Origin: an uncultured Lentisphaeria bacterium
GTDB taxonomy: Bacteria > Verrucomicrobiota > Lentisphaeria > Victivallales > UBA1829
DNA length: 39,929 bases
NCBI GenBank assembly: GCA_949282305.1
Contig: CASDPB010000031.1
Location: 1-39,929, forward strand
Direction of reading: 5' to 3'
Shown: piece by piece, positions 1 through 8,084 of the stretch
Position numbering within the stretch: the first letter of the stretch is position 1
Layout of the letters: every line of letters starts with the position of its first letter
Notes under the pieces: model-generated
Databases searched by the model: none
Told to the model about the DNA's origin: nothing
The model's input: the letters and a program-made list of their open reading frames with translations, nothing else
Program-made: the position numbers and the translations under genes

Positions 1-391
1 CCTTCCTGAGCTACTTTGGCTTCCAAGGCTTTCAAGCGCTTTTGGAAGGTTTCAAGATCATGACGCTGCCAAACTGACCGGACGCCTCCCGGAGAAATAA
101 ACAAGCCTTCCTTGCGCAATTCGTTGGAAACCCTCTGTTGTCCCAAGGCAGGATTGTCCAGTGCAATTTTTATGACCCGGGATTCGATTTTCGGATCAAT
201 TCAATTTTTAGGATTCGGTCTGTTCAAGCAGACAATATCGCGAAGTGCAAGCTCACCACCTTCCTCATAAAGCTTTTTGAAACGGTAAAAACTGTCTCTG
301 GAGTAGCCAAAGACTTTACACGCTTGTTGTTTTGGCGACTCAACTCCAGAAGTCCCAGTTTCGGTTTAATGATTTTTGCCTCAAGATTCAT
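1..391 (-). pseudogene. IS481-type transposase fragment, frameshifted and with an internal stop
   Basis: Read on the minus strand from the ATG at 391, the frame begins [17 protein letters not shown], as in transposases of the IS481 family (helix-turn-helix N-terminus followed by an integrase core). After about 27 residues the match continues in another frame as [19 protein letters not shown], so a frameshift is present. Further on, a TGA interrupts the second frame between PNPKN and IDPKIES. The second frame then stays open to the window edge (LFISPGGVRSVWQRHDLETF). Only the DNA-binding part is visible; the catalytic DDE region would lie outside the window. With one frameshift and one stop, the copy is probably inactive. 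The family call rests on my recognition of the N-terminal sequence and was not checked by search. Confidence 0.75.
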
Positions 392-424
392 CTGATTATC
401 CTTTCTCTGTTTGATGCTCTCTTA

Positions 425-453
425 AATATAGCATCTTTTTCTTGTTTTGTCAG
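425..453 (-). promoter_or_regulatory. Candidate promoter of the transposase fragment
   Basis: On the minus strand CTGACA (453-448) is followed after 17 bases by TATATT (430-425), about 35 bases before the transposase ATG. Both hexamers match the sigma70 consensus at 5 of 6 positions. A promoter this close to the start is usual near the end of an insertion sequence. The element's terminal repeat was not resolved. Confidence 0.4.
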
Positions 454-654
454 ATGAAGTCTTATCTTTTACAATCTGCACCGCTGACAAGACACAGGGC
501 AACACTTCCAACACAGCGCGGGTTTGGATTTCCAAATCATAAGTTTTTTCCATAAAACACCAACCTTTTTCACTGATTCAAAGGATTCTGGTCCAAGTCA
601 AGTTTCCGGGGTATGGGAACAACCGCGGCTTTTGCATTTTTTTTCAGTCCCCGT

Positions 655-683
655 TTGGCTATTCGGCAAAGTTGTGGTAAATT
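655..683 (+). promoter_or_regulatory. Candidate pgi promoter
   Basis: TTGGCT (655-660) and TAAATT (678-683) are 17 bases apart, each with 4 of 6 consensus matches. Transcription would start near 690, giving a leader of about 30 bases that contains the AAGGAGG ribosome binding site just before the ATG at 721. Confidence 0.35.
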
Positions 684-720
684 ACCTTCTTCAGACACCA
701 AATTTTCAAGGAGGACGAAA

Positions 721-2316
721 ATGGGAACAGAATGGATTGACAGATGTCACAAATATACTTTTATCGACGGCGAAAGCGGATTTCAGATCAATTTTGCCGG
801 GATGAACTTTGCAAACGGGAATATTGACGCTCTCAACGAAAAATTCGTCGGCGTGAATCTTGAAATGCAGAAAATCGAACAGGGAGAAATCAAAAATCCC
901 GATGAGAACAGAAAGGTCACGCATTTTACGGACCGTTCCATCTATACAGGCTCCCCGATTTACAATGAGGTTGAGGATTTTGTCGAAAAAATCCGCACCG
1001 GCGCAATCAAAGGTTCCACCGGCAAGCAGTTCGATGCGGCAATCATCAACGGCATCGGCGGCTCCGCACTCGGGCCGCAGCTTCTCCAGATGGCGATCAA
1101 CGGTCCCTACTGGAACGAACTTTCCGCCGAAAAACGCAATCATTATCTGCGGATCTATTTCCTTGACAACACCGATACGGCGGGACTTTACGATGCGCTT
1201 CAGGTCTGCGACCTCGAAACAACTCTCGTGGTCAACGTTTCCAAATCCGGCGGCACCCAGGAAACCAAGAACAATATGATCGTCTGCATGGAACAGTATG
1301 AGGCGCGTAAGATTGATTTCAAGAAACACGCCTGCGCGATCACCATGCGCGGCAGCGAACTCGACGGACTTGCGCGCGGCAACGGTTGGCTCAAGGTGTT
1401 CGAGATGGCGGAATCCATCGGCGGACGCACCAGCGAGACCAGTATTGTCGGGCACCTTCCGGCGGCTCTTGCGGGAATCGACTTCAAGGATCTTCTCTGC
1501 GGCGCGTGCCACATGGACAAGCTGACGCGCAATCCCCAGCTTTCCCACAATCCCGCCTACATGCTTTCCGCCATGTGGTATCTTGCCGGCGAGGGCAAAG
1601 GCAACCGCAACATGGTCATAGTGCCCTATTCCGACCGTCTGATTCTCCTCTCCCGTTATCTCCAGCAGCTGGTCATGGAGAGCCTCGGCAAGGAAAAAGA
1701 CCTGGACGGCAACACCGTTCATCAGGGGCTGAACGTTTTCGGCAACAAGGGCGGAACCGATGCTCACGCCTTCATTCAGCAGCTCAACGACGGGCGCGAC
1801 GATTTCTTCGTCACTTTCATTGAAGTCCTGGAAGACAGGATGCCCGCACCGATCAGCGGCTCCGTTGCGATGGGCGACTACCTCCACGGATTCATGGTCG
1901 GACTCTCCAACGCCCTGCGCAGCAAGAAACGCCAGGTCATTGAAATGCGCATCAACAAGGTGGACACCTTCAACGTCGGCATGCTGATCGCACTTTACGA
2001 ACGCGCCGTCGCCGCCTATGCGGAACTGATTCATATCAACGCATTCCATCAGCCCGGCGTCCAGGCTTACAAGCTCGCCAGCAAGGGTGTCATCAAGCTG
2101 CTGACCGATGTGGAGTCCAGACTTGCATCCATCGCCCCGTTTACGGGCACCGCCGCCGAACTTGCGGCAAAGCTCGGACTTTCCGACAGCGAGTATGAGC
2201 TGGAAGGCATCATGGCAAAGCTCTCCTGCAACAATGACAAGCGAGCGCTCGCGGTCAACATCCGCCGCGAATGGAACAAGGACAAAGGCTGGGAATACAC
2301 CGTTTCCGCCAAATAA
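721..2316 (+). CDS. pgi: Glucose-6-phosphate isomerase
   Basis: Cytoplasmic glycolytic enzyme that interconverts glucose 6-phosphate and fructose 6-phosphate. The 531-residue protein has the two SIS subdomains of the family. GIGGSALGPQ begins near residue 111, and SKSGGTQET and IGGRTSETS form the phosphate-binding and active-site loops. VMESLGKEKD supplies the likely catalytic Glu, GTDAHAFIQQ the conserved His, and HQPGVQAYKLAS the conserved Lys. The frame is open upstream to 613, but the ATG at 721 is preceded by a strong AAGGAGG at the right distance and gives the normal protein start MGTEWIDRCHKY. The length is near that of ordinary bacterial Pgi (about 550). It is followed 101 bases later by the radical SAM gene on the same strand. 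Confidence 0.93.
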   Translation: MGTEWIDRCHKYTFIDGESGFQINFAGMNFANGNIDALNEKFVGVNLEMQKIEQGEIKNPDENRKVTHFTDRSIYTGSPIYNEVEDFVEKIRTGAIKGSTGKQFDAAIINGIGGSALGPQLLQMAINGPYWNELSAEKRNHYLRIYFLDNTDTAGLYDALQVCDLETTLVVNVSKSGGTQETKNNMIVCMEQYEARKIDFKKHACAITMRGSELDGLARGNGWLKVFEMAESIGGRTSETSIVGHLPAALAGIDFKDLLCGACHMDKLTRNPQLSHNPAYMLSAMWYLAGEGKGNRNMVIVPYSDRLILLSRYLQQLVMESLGKEKDLDGNTVHQGLNVFGNKGGTDAHAFIQQLNDGRDDFFVTFIEVLEDRMPAPISGSVAMGDYLHGFMVGLSNALRSKKRQVIEMRINKVDTFNVGMLIALYERAVAAYAELIHINAFHQPGVQAYKLASKGVIKLLTDVESRLASIAPFTGTAAELAAKLGLSDSEYELEGIMAKLSCNNDKRALAVNIRREWNKDKGWEYTVSAK

Positions 2317-2334
2317 GCAGCTCCGCAAAGCGCA

Positions 2335-2389
2335 AAGGGCAGAAAGACAAAAGTGGCGGATTGCCCGCTCTGTTTTCCTTTCTGCCCTT
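2335..2389. repeat. 12-bp inverted repeat between pgi and the kamA-like gene
   Basis: AAGGGCAGAAAG (2335-2346) and CTTTCTGCCCTT (2378-2389) are perfect inverted copies separated by 31 bases that themselves contain GCGG/CCGC. There is no T run after the stem, so it does not look like a simple terminator. It lies 28 bases before the next start codon and could act as an attenuator or as a processing or stability element. Confidence 0.5.
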
Positions 2390-2417
2390 CCCGTCATTTC
2401 AAGGCAAGGCAATCACC

Positions 2418-3395
2418 ATGACTGAAACTCTTTCCGAAGAACTTCGCGCGGTCATCCGAACATATCCGGTGAAAATAACCGCACATTACAGGTCGCTGAT
2501 CCGTGAAAAAGACGATCCTGTCTGGCGGCAGTGCATGCCGTCGGAGGCGGAACTCGGTCCGCTTCAGGACGCTCTGCCGGACGACGGGCTCGGCGAAATA
2601 CCGCAGAGCCCGTGTCCGCACCTGATTCACCGGTACGCCGACCGGGTGGTGATGCTGACCACGAACCAGTGTTTTGCATACTGCCGTTTCTGTTTCCGGA
2701 AACGTCTCTGGAAAGAGCCGCCGTTCATTGTCACGGAAAAGGAACTGGAGGAAATCACGGCTTATCTGAGGAATCATCCGGAGGTCAGGGACATCCTGAT
2801 TTCCGGCGGAGACCCGCTGACAATCCCGGACGAACAGTTTTTTTCCATATTGGACCGTCTGGCGGCGGTTCCGTCTCTGGAAGTCATCCGGATCTGTTCC
2901 CGCGCTCCGGTTTTCGAGCCGTTACGGATCACGGAAGCATTTGCGGCGCGCCTCGGCAAATGCGAAAAGACCTGGTTCATGACCCATTTCAACCATCCGC
3001 GCGAACTGACAGCGGACTCACTGGAAGCCTGCCGCAGACTGCGGGCAAACGGAATTCCCGTCCTGAACCAGACGGTGCTCCTGAAAGGCGTCAACGACGA
3101 TCCCGCGCTGCTTGCGGATTTCTTTCACACGCTTGCCGCGCACAGGATTCTTCCCCACTATCTTTTTCATATTGATCCGATCCGGGGCGTCGCTCATTTT
3201 GCCACGGGAATGAGGAAAGGACTGGAAATCATGGAATATTTCAGAAAACATCTATCTTCCATTGCAACACCGGTTTTTGCACTTGACTTGCCGGAAGGCG
3301 GCGGTAAAGTTCATCTGTTCCCGGACTACTCCGCGGGAGAGGAGCAGCTCTTCTTTGGACTGGACGGGAAAAAGATCAGGCACCCGCTGGCATAA
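2418..3395 (+). CDS. KamA-type radical SAM enzyme (lysine 2,3-aminomutase / EpmB family)
   Basis: Members of this family use S-adenosylmethionine, a 4Fe-4S cluster and pyridoxal phosphate to move the alpha-amino group of lysine to the beta position, either on free lysine or to supply beta-lysine for modifying elongation factor P. The radical SAM cluster motif CFAYCRFC gives C85, C89 and C92. GGDPLTIPD, HFNHPRELT and VLNQTVLLKGVNDD are family motifs. PEGGGKV places the PLP lysine at K297. At 325 residues it is closer in length to EpmB than to the roughly 415-residue clostridial KamA. The frame is open further upstream, but the ATG at 2418 gives the family-like N-terminus; its AAGG ribosome site is weak. 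No efp or epmA gene is in the window, so the exact substrate is open. Confidence 0.85.
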   Translation: MTETLSEELRAVIRTYPVKITAHYRSLIREKDDPVWRQCMPSEAELGPLQDALPDDGLGEIPQSPCPHLIHRYADRVVMLTTNQCFAYCRFCFRKRLWKEPPFIVTEKELEEITAYLRNHPEVRDILISGGDPLTIPDEQFFSILDRLAAVPSLEVIRICSRAPVFEPLRITEAFAARLGKCEKTWFMTHFNHPRELTADSLEACRRLRANGIPVLNQTVLLKGVNDDPALLADFFHTLAAHRILPHYLFHIDPIRGVAHFATGMRKGLEIMEYFRKHLSSIATPVFALDLPEGGGKVHLFPDYSAGEEQLFFGLDGKKIRHPLA

Positions 3396-3411
3396 CAGAC
3401 AGGAACAGGGC

Positions 3412-5724
3412 ATGGGAAAAACAACGGATCAGCCGGAAAACAGCACATCCAACAGAACGATCAAGGTTCAGCCCGCCGGAAACGGACAGGGGACAATCCG
3501 TGTTTCCGGCACATTCCCCGCCCATATCTTCAGCAGAAAACGGGAAATCGACGATCTGCTTCTTTCCAGAAAACTTTCGGAATATACGTCCGGCGACCTG
3601 GAGTCATCCCCTGAACTCGCAGTCCAGTTGACCGGGCTTGACGGCGAATACGCAACACTTGAGAAATTCGCGGAAGGGGGACAGGCGATAATTTCCGTGG
3701 CGCGCGACAAGAATCTGGGGCGGATCGTCGCGGTGAAATCGCTGAAGAAAAATCTTCAGAATCAGGAGAATGTCGAAAAGGCTTTCATTACGGAGGCAAA
3801 GGTCACGGCACAGCTGGATCATCCGGCAATCATCCCGATCTATGGGCTCAACAACGACAGCGAGGACGGCATTCACCTGGTCATGAAGCTGGTCAACGGC
3901 AAAACGCTCCGGGAATACCTGCGGAATACCGTTCTGAACTATCGGATGAAGGGAATCCGTGCCTTCGATGAAGAGGCGGCTCTCGGCAAGCGCCTTGAAA
4001 TCTTTCTCCATGTCTGCGACGCCATCGCCTATGCACATCACCGGAACATCATGCACCGCGACCTGAAACCGGAAAACATCATGCTCGGCGAATACATGGA
4101 AGTCTACGTCATGGACTGGGGGATCGCCAGAAAGATCCACACTCAGGAGAACTCTCCGCCCGTGCCCTGTGACATATCGGGAACTCCGCGTTATTTTCCG
4201 CCGGAAGCACTGTGCGGCAAAACATGTGACGAACGCTCCGACATCTTCACGCTGGGGCTGATCCTTCAGGAAATCGTGACCCTTCAATTCGCGGTGAAGG
4301 GAGAAAACAACGAACAGCTCATGCACAGAATCGTCAACAATGAACTGGAACCGGTGGAGCATCTCTTCCGCAGGAAAATTGATTCAAGCCTCAAGGCGAT
4401 CATCCGCAAAGCCTGCGCCTATGAGCCGGAACAACGCTATGCGTCCGTAACGGAACTGTCCGAGGACATCCGGCGATATATGAACGGGCTGTCGATCTCG
4501 GCACGCCCGGATGATATTTTCATGAAAACCGCGCGTTTCGCATACCGGCACCGGCGTGGAATGCTGACCGCATTTCTGGCGGTCATGCTTGCCGCTGTTT
4601 CTCTTGCGGCATACTCCATTTACGAACGCCTGCGGCACACGACTGAAATGAGTTTCAGAAATGAAGCCATGAATTCCGTCTACGGAAAAACCGCCGCATC
4701 CGCCGCGGACTTCGATATGACCGCGCTGCACATGCAGGATCTGCTCTGCTCCATTTCGCAGACGGCGAGTTACCTGCTCTGCTACAATACCTCATACGCA
4801 GCAATGACAAAAGCCTTCCATCCGTTTCAGCCGGACAACGACAAGGCAGAATTTCCACCGGGGCTGGTCTACTCCCCGTTTCATAAACGCCAGGCCTCGT
4901 TTGAATGCGGAGTTTACAAAATTGCCCCGGGCGCCGACCTGCCGGAGGTTCAAAAGTTCCTGAAGAAGGTCTCCCCGATTCTGCCGAACATGGTCCGGAC
5001 AGTGCTGGAAAGCCAGCCGGGAATCCATCTCTCCAGAAAAAACTACGAAGAAAAGAAAAAGGAATGGCTTGAGCGGGGACTTCCGGTAAAGGCGGTGTTC
5101 GTCGCCTCAAAACACGGCGTCACAATGCTTTACCCATGGCGCAACACCTATACGGAAGACTACGATCCGCGTAAGCGCCCATGGTACAGGAATGCCTTGA
5201 AAAGCCGGGGACCCGTCTGGGGACACCCCTATGTGGACGAGGATTCCACCTCGGGGCTTTCCATCCCCTGTTCCATGCAGATACGGGATATTCAGGATCA
5301 TTTCTACGGAGTCGCAGGACTGGATCTCTCGTTCAACAAACTGACGGAACACCTCCTGAATGCCGGCAATACGGGCAGCCACGTTCTGGAAAAAGCGATC
5401 ATCAACCCGGAAGGGCGCACCATTCTCTCCACCGCCTCGCAATATTTCAACAGGACATTCAATCCGAAGGATTACATCAACCCCGAGCTGGAAATGCCGC
5501 TGTTCAAGGACAGCATGATCCGCACAATGATCCTGAAGCAGGGAAAAACCTTCGGGCTTTTCCTGACGGAGAAAAACGACCGTGAAATCCTCTATTCCTT
5601 CGCCCATCTGAAAATCTTCAATCTCTATTACGTGGAGGTCATTGATTTTCAGGAACTGCTGAAAAAGGAAGCCGGCACTGGACAGTATCCGGTGCCGGAC
5701 GTTCCCGGCGGAAGCATCCGGTGA
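3412..5724 (+). CDS. Membrane Ser/Thr protein kinase with extracytoplasmic Cache domain
   Basis: Probable signalling receptor of 770 residues. A short N-terminal tail leads into a cytoplasmic Hanks-type kinase: AVKS places the ATP-binding Lys at K109, HRDLKPEN the catalytic Asp at D217, and MDWG the metal-binding Asp at D235. DWG replaces the usual DFG, but all key residues are present. One transmembrane helix lies near 383-405. The rest (about 410-745) resembles a dCache sensor domain: YDPRKRPWYRNA near 585-595, then PYVDEDS and GVAGLDLSF. The likely role is to sense a small ligand outside the membrane and phosphorylate cytoplasmic proteins; ligand and substrates are not evident. The start follows the radical SAM stop by 16 bases, so the two are probably co-transcribed. 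The frame is open upstream, but the ATG at 3412 avoids a large overlap. Confidence 0.85.
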   Translation: MGKTTDQPENSTSNRTIKVQPAGNGQGTIRVSGTFPAHIFSRKREIDDLLLSRKLSEYTSGDLESSPELAVQLTGLDGEYATLEKFAEGGQAIISVARDKNLGRIVAVKSLKKNLQNQENVEKAFITEAKVTAQLDHPAIIPIYGLNNDSEDGIHLVMKLVNGKTLREYLRNTVLNYRMKGIRAFDEEAALGKRLEIFLHVCDAIAYAHHRNIMHRDLKPENIMLGEYMEVYVMDWGIARKIHTQENSPPVPCDISGTPRYFPPEALCGKTCDERSDIFTLGLILQEIVTLQFAVKGENNEQLMHRIVNNELEPVEHLFRRKIDSSLKAIIRKACAYEPEQRYASVTELSEDIRRYMNGLSISARPDDIFMKTARFAYRHRRGMLTAFLAVMLAAVSLAAYSIYERLRHTTEMSFRNEAMNSVYGKTAASAADFDMTALHMQDLLCSISQTASYLLCYNTSYAAMTKAFHPFQPDNDKAEFPPGLVYSPFHKRQASFECGVYKIAPGADLPEVQKFLKKVSPILPNMVRTVLESQPGIHLSRKNYEEKKKEWLERGLPVKAVFVASKHGVTMLYPWRNTYTEDYDPRKRPWYRNALKSRGPVWGHPYVDEDSTSGLSIPCSMQIRDIQDHFYGVAGLDLSFNKLTEHLLNAGNTGSHVLEKAIINPEGRTILSTASQYFNRTFNPKDYINPELEMPLFKDSMIRTMILKQGKTFGLFLTEKNDREILYSFAHLKIFNLYYVEVIDFQELLKKEAGTGQYPVPDVPGGSIR

Positions 5725-5777
5725 AAAATCCGGCTTCCGCGTATATTTCATATTTTTTTACATCCGTATAAAATCCG

Positions 5778-6773
5778 TCAAATCTGCTTCAGCATGTCAT
5801 TTTTCCGGATTTCGGCAATGATTTCATCCACATACCCGAAGGCAAGCCCGGTAACGCTGTCGGCACAGCCGTAATAAATCGCAATCCGTCCCGTTGCAGA
5901 ATCCGTCAGTGCGGCACACGGGAACGCGACATTCGGGACATCCCCCACACATTCATACAGGGTCTGCGGAGACAGCAGGTAGTTGCCTCCCCGTGCAAGG
6001 ACTTTGGAAGGATCTTCCAGATCCAGGAGCATCGCGCCGAAACTGTAGACAAAACCGTTGCAGCTGTTCAGCACGCCGTGATAAAAGACCAGCCAGCCTT
6101 CGCTGGTCTCAATCGGAATCGGACCCGCTCCGACTTTGCGGGACTGCCACGGATACTCTTCGCTGGGAGAGATGATATGGCGGTGTTTTCCCCAATAGAC
6201 CAGATCCCGGCTGCGGGAAAGGTAAATATCACCGAATGCGGTATGCCCCGTATCGCTCGGACGGCTCAGCATGACAAACTCGCCGCCGATTTTGCGCGGG
6301 AACATCACGCCGTTGCGGTTGTAAGGGAGAAATGCGTTCTCCATCTGGTAAAACTCTTTGAAATCAAAGGTATATGCCACACCGATCGTCGGTCCGTGAT
6401 AACCGTTGCACCAGGTGATATAATAGCGGTCGTCAATGAAGCAGACACGCGGATCATAACCGTAGTCAAAATGTTCCAGTCCTTCCGGAGAGTTTTTGAA
6501 CTTGATGGTGTCGTGGTCGATCGTCCAGTGGATGCCGTCGGGACTGAATCCGGCATTCAGCCTCATCTGACGTGCCTTGTTGTCACAGCGGAACACTCCG
6601 GCAAAACCATCTCCGAACGGGACAACGGCACTGTTGAAAATACTGTTGGACGTCGGAATCGCATCCCTGGGGATTACCGGATTCCCGGAATAACGCCATA
6701 ATACATTCTGGCATCCCTGCGGCTTTTCCTCCCACGGAATATTGGGCAGCTCTTTTCCTGCGATCTGGATCAT
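5778..6773 (-). CDS. Glycoside hydrolase family 130 phosphorylase
   Basis: Predicted cytoplasmic enzyme of 331 residues, without a signal peptide. GH130 members mostly phosphorolyse beta-mannosides (for example mannosyl-glucose or mannobiose), releasing mannose 1-phosphate. Family-like features are the five-bladed propeller pattern, FAGVFRCDN near residue 60, [18 protein letters not shown] with the likely catalytic Asp, and the phosphate-binding region [15 protein letters not shown] followed by [10 protein letters not shown] ribosome site AGGAAGAG precedes the ATG. The gene is convergent with the kinase gene and monocistronic as far as can be seen. Subfamily and substrate cannot be fixed by eye. 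The neighbouring AraC gene may control it. Confidence 0.85.
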   Translation of the reverse strand: MIQIAGKELPNIPWEEKPQGCQNVLWRYSGNPVIPRDAIPTSNSIFNSAVVPFGDGFAGVFRCDNKARQMRLNAGFSPDGIHWTIDHDTIKFKNSPEGLEHFDYGYDPRVCFIDDRYYITWCNGYHGPTIGVAYTFDFKEFYQMENAFLPYNRNGVMFPRKIGGEFVMLSRPSDTGHTAFGDIYLSRSRDLVYWGKHRHIISPSEEYPWQSRKVGAGPIPIETSEGWLVFYHGVLNSCNGFVYSFGAMLLDLEDPSKVLARGGNYLLSPQTLYECVGDVPNVAFPCAALTDSATGRIAIYYGCADSVTGLAFGYVDEIIAEIRKNDMLKQI

Positions 6774-6810
6774 TTTCTCTTCCTTTCTGATACTTTAATT
6801 TAATGTCATC

Positions 6811-6839
6811 TCCGTTTTCCACCCTGTGCGGAAAACGGA
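6811..6839. promoter_or_regulatory. 10-bp inverted repeat in the GH130 leader
   Basis: TCCGTTTTCC (6811-6820) and GGAAAACGGA (6830-6839) are perfect inverted copies with a 9-base spacer, 38 to 66 bases upstream of the GH130 ATG. It lies between the candidate promoter and the gene and could be an mRNA hairpin or the operator of a dimeric regulator. Confidence 0.5.
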
Positions 6840-6923
6840 AAAAACAAATTCCTTCTGACCTTTCGCGCCTCTCTTCCATTCAGACAACTTTGTATGGAAA
6901 AATTGGTGTAAAGCCTTTGAATT

Positions 6924-6951
6924 ACTATATCCTGCAGTCTCCCGATTGCAA
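6924..6951 (-). promoter_or_regulatory. Candidate GH130 promoter
   Basis: On the minus strand TTGCAA (6951-6946) and TATAGT (6929-6924) are 16 bases apart, with 4 and 5 consensus matches. It would give a leader of about 145 bases containing the 6811-6839 inverted repeat. Confidence 0.35.
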
Positions 6952-7140
6952 GTCCAGAAACAGACTGACTTCGTCCGAAATCTAAAATTGTAGAGCCGAA
7001 TGAATCCTCCCGGAATAAAATTCACATAATTGCGAAATCCGAGCCGCGGCAGGATGCTGTGCTTTTTCACAATTCCAATGACAAAAGTCCGCCGCCGGAA
7101 AAACATTCCGGAACTGCCGGAAATCCGGATGTTTCAACAA

Positions 7141-7956
7141 TCATTCGTTCCCAGCGGCATATCCGGTGAACTCCCGACGGTATTCCAGAGGGGAAATCTG
7201 ATATTTTTCCTTGAACAGCCGCGAAAAATAAAACGGGTTGTCGATTCCGCACTGCTCCGCGATGACACTCACCGGATCCGAAGAATGAATCAGCAGGGCA
7301 GCCGCCTTCTGAAGACGGCTGCGGATCAGGAACTGAAGCGGAGGAAGCCCCGCCGTCTCCTTGAACAGACGGCGGAAATGGGTCGAAGTTATATGGCACG
7401 CTTCCGCCTCTTTCTCAAAATTCCAGTCATTCTGCGGATTCAAACGGATCTCATCAATGAGACGCTCCAGATAGGGCATCTGGCATGGCGTCAGCTTCAA
7501 GGCGTCCGCCTTCGATTCGTGCAGCTGAAGCAGAAGGTCTTCATACAGCAGAACCGCACGCGGAGGAACAGGCCCCACACGGCTCGTCAAGGCAATGACG
7601 GAATACATGCTCTGCAGAAAACGTTCCGGATTGCGCACAGGGATCAGCGGGTTTTCCGAATCAAGCTCCATCAGCCCGCTTTCGACATACTTCCGAATCC
7701 GCTCTCCATAGGAACAGATGAAATTATGGTGCCTCGGCCGTCCGTCGACGGAACCGTATTCAAAGAATGCGCCGGGATGCGTAATGAACGCATAGGCGCC
7801 CTCCACGCGGAATTCAGGTCCATCGTTGATCTTCAACCGCAGCGCCCCCTGATAATTGAACTGAATTCCATAATAGAGAGGCACATTGCGAACCGTCGTC
7901 CGGTTTTCCGGCATACTTCCCGCCAGGCTGAAATAATGTTCCGAAAAAAACTCCAT
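7141..7956 (-). CDS. AraC-family transcriptional regulator
   Basis: DNA-binding regulator of 271 residues. The N-terminal part (about 1-160) looks like a cupin-type sugar-sensing domain. The C-terminal 100 residues hold the two helix-turn-helix motifs of the AraC family: WNFEKEAEACHITSTHFRRLFKE, then PVSVIAEQCGIDNPFYFSRLFKE and the closing P.EYRR. It is transcribed away from the sugar operon at 8085, with a shared 128-base intergenic region, which makes that operon its most likely target. GH130 on its other side is a second candidate. The effector cannot be read from the sequence. Confidence 0.88.
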   Translation of the reverse strand: MEFFSEHYFSLAGSMPENRTTVRNVPLYYGIQFNYQGALRLKINDGPEFRVEGAYAFITHPGAFFEYGSVDGRPRHHNFICSYGERIRKYVESGLMELDSENPLIPVRNPERFLQSMYSVIALTSRVGPVPPRAVLLYEDLLLQLHESKADALKLTPCQMPYLERLIDEIRLNPQNDWNFEKEAEACHITSTHFRRLFKETAGLPPLQFLIRSRLQKAAALLIHSSDPVSVIAEQCGIDNPFYFSRLFKEKYQISPLEYRREFTGYAAGNE

Positions 7957-8005
7957 GACAATGCTTCCGATGTTCGTTTTCTATAAAAAGCTGTTTGTTT
8001 TCTTC

Positions 8006-8058
8006 ATTCCAAATCCTGAAAACTGGAATATAATGACAGAAGTTACAATATTCGTAAC
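8006..8058 (+). promoter_or_regulatory. Promoter and inverted repeats upstream of the 8085-12021 operon
   Basis: A perfect TATAAT lies at 8029-8034, but there is no good -35 hexamer at the usual distance, as expected for an activator-dependent promoter. ATTCCA (8006-8011) and TGGAAT (8024-8029) form an inverted repeat over the -35 region. GTTAC (8042-8046) and GTAAC (8054-8058) form another just downstream. These are candidate binding sites for the divergent AraC protein. An AGAGGAG ribosome site precedes the ATG at 8085. Confidence 0.45.
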
Positions 8059-8084
8059 ATGCAAAAAATCAAGAGGAGAACGGA

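Larger units (their letters stand above)
392..720. other. Gene-free stretch between the IS fragment and pgi
   Basis: The left part probably still belongs to the insertion sequence (promoter at 425-453, end not located). The right part holds the pgi promoter and ribosome binding site. No convincing open frame of its own was seen. Confidence 0.5.
6774..7140. other. Gene-free stretch upstream of GH130
   Basis: It holds the GH130 leader, the hairpin at 6811-6839 and the candidate promoter at 6924-6951. The part nearest the AraC stop codon shows nothing further that I can support. Confidence 0.5.

Noticed and set aside
706-2412. Long open frame on the minus strand opposite pgi
   Set aside because: It is a mirror of the strongly biased codons of pgi, has no family motifs, and pgi on the plus strand is unmistakable.
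4111-4122. DWG instead of DFG as a sign of a dead kinase
   Set aside because: The Lys, HRD Asp and metal-binding Asp are all present, and DWG is a common variant in kinases of PVC bacteria.
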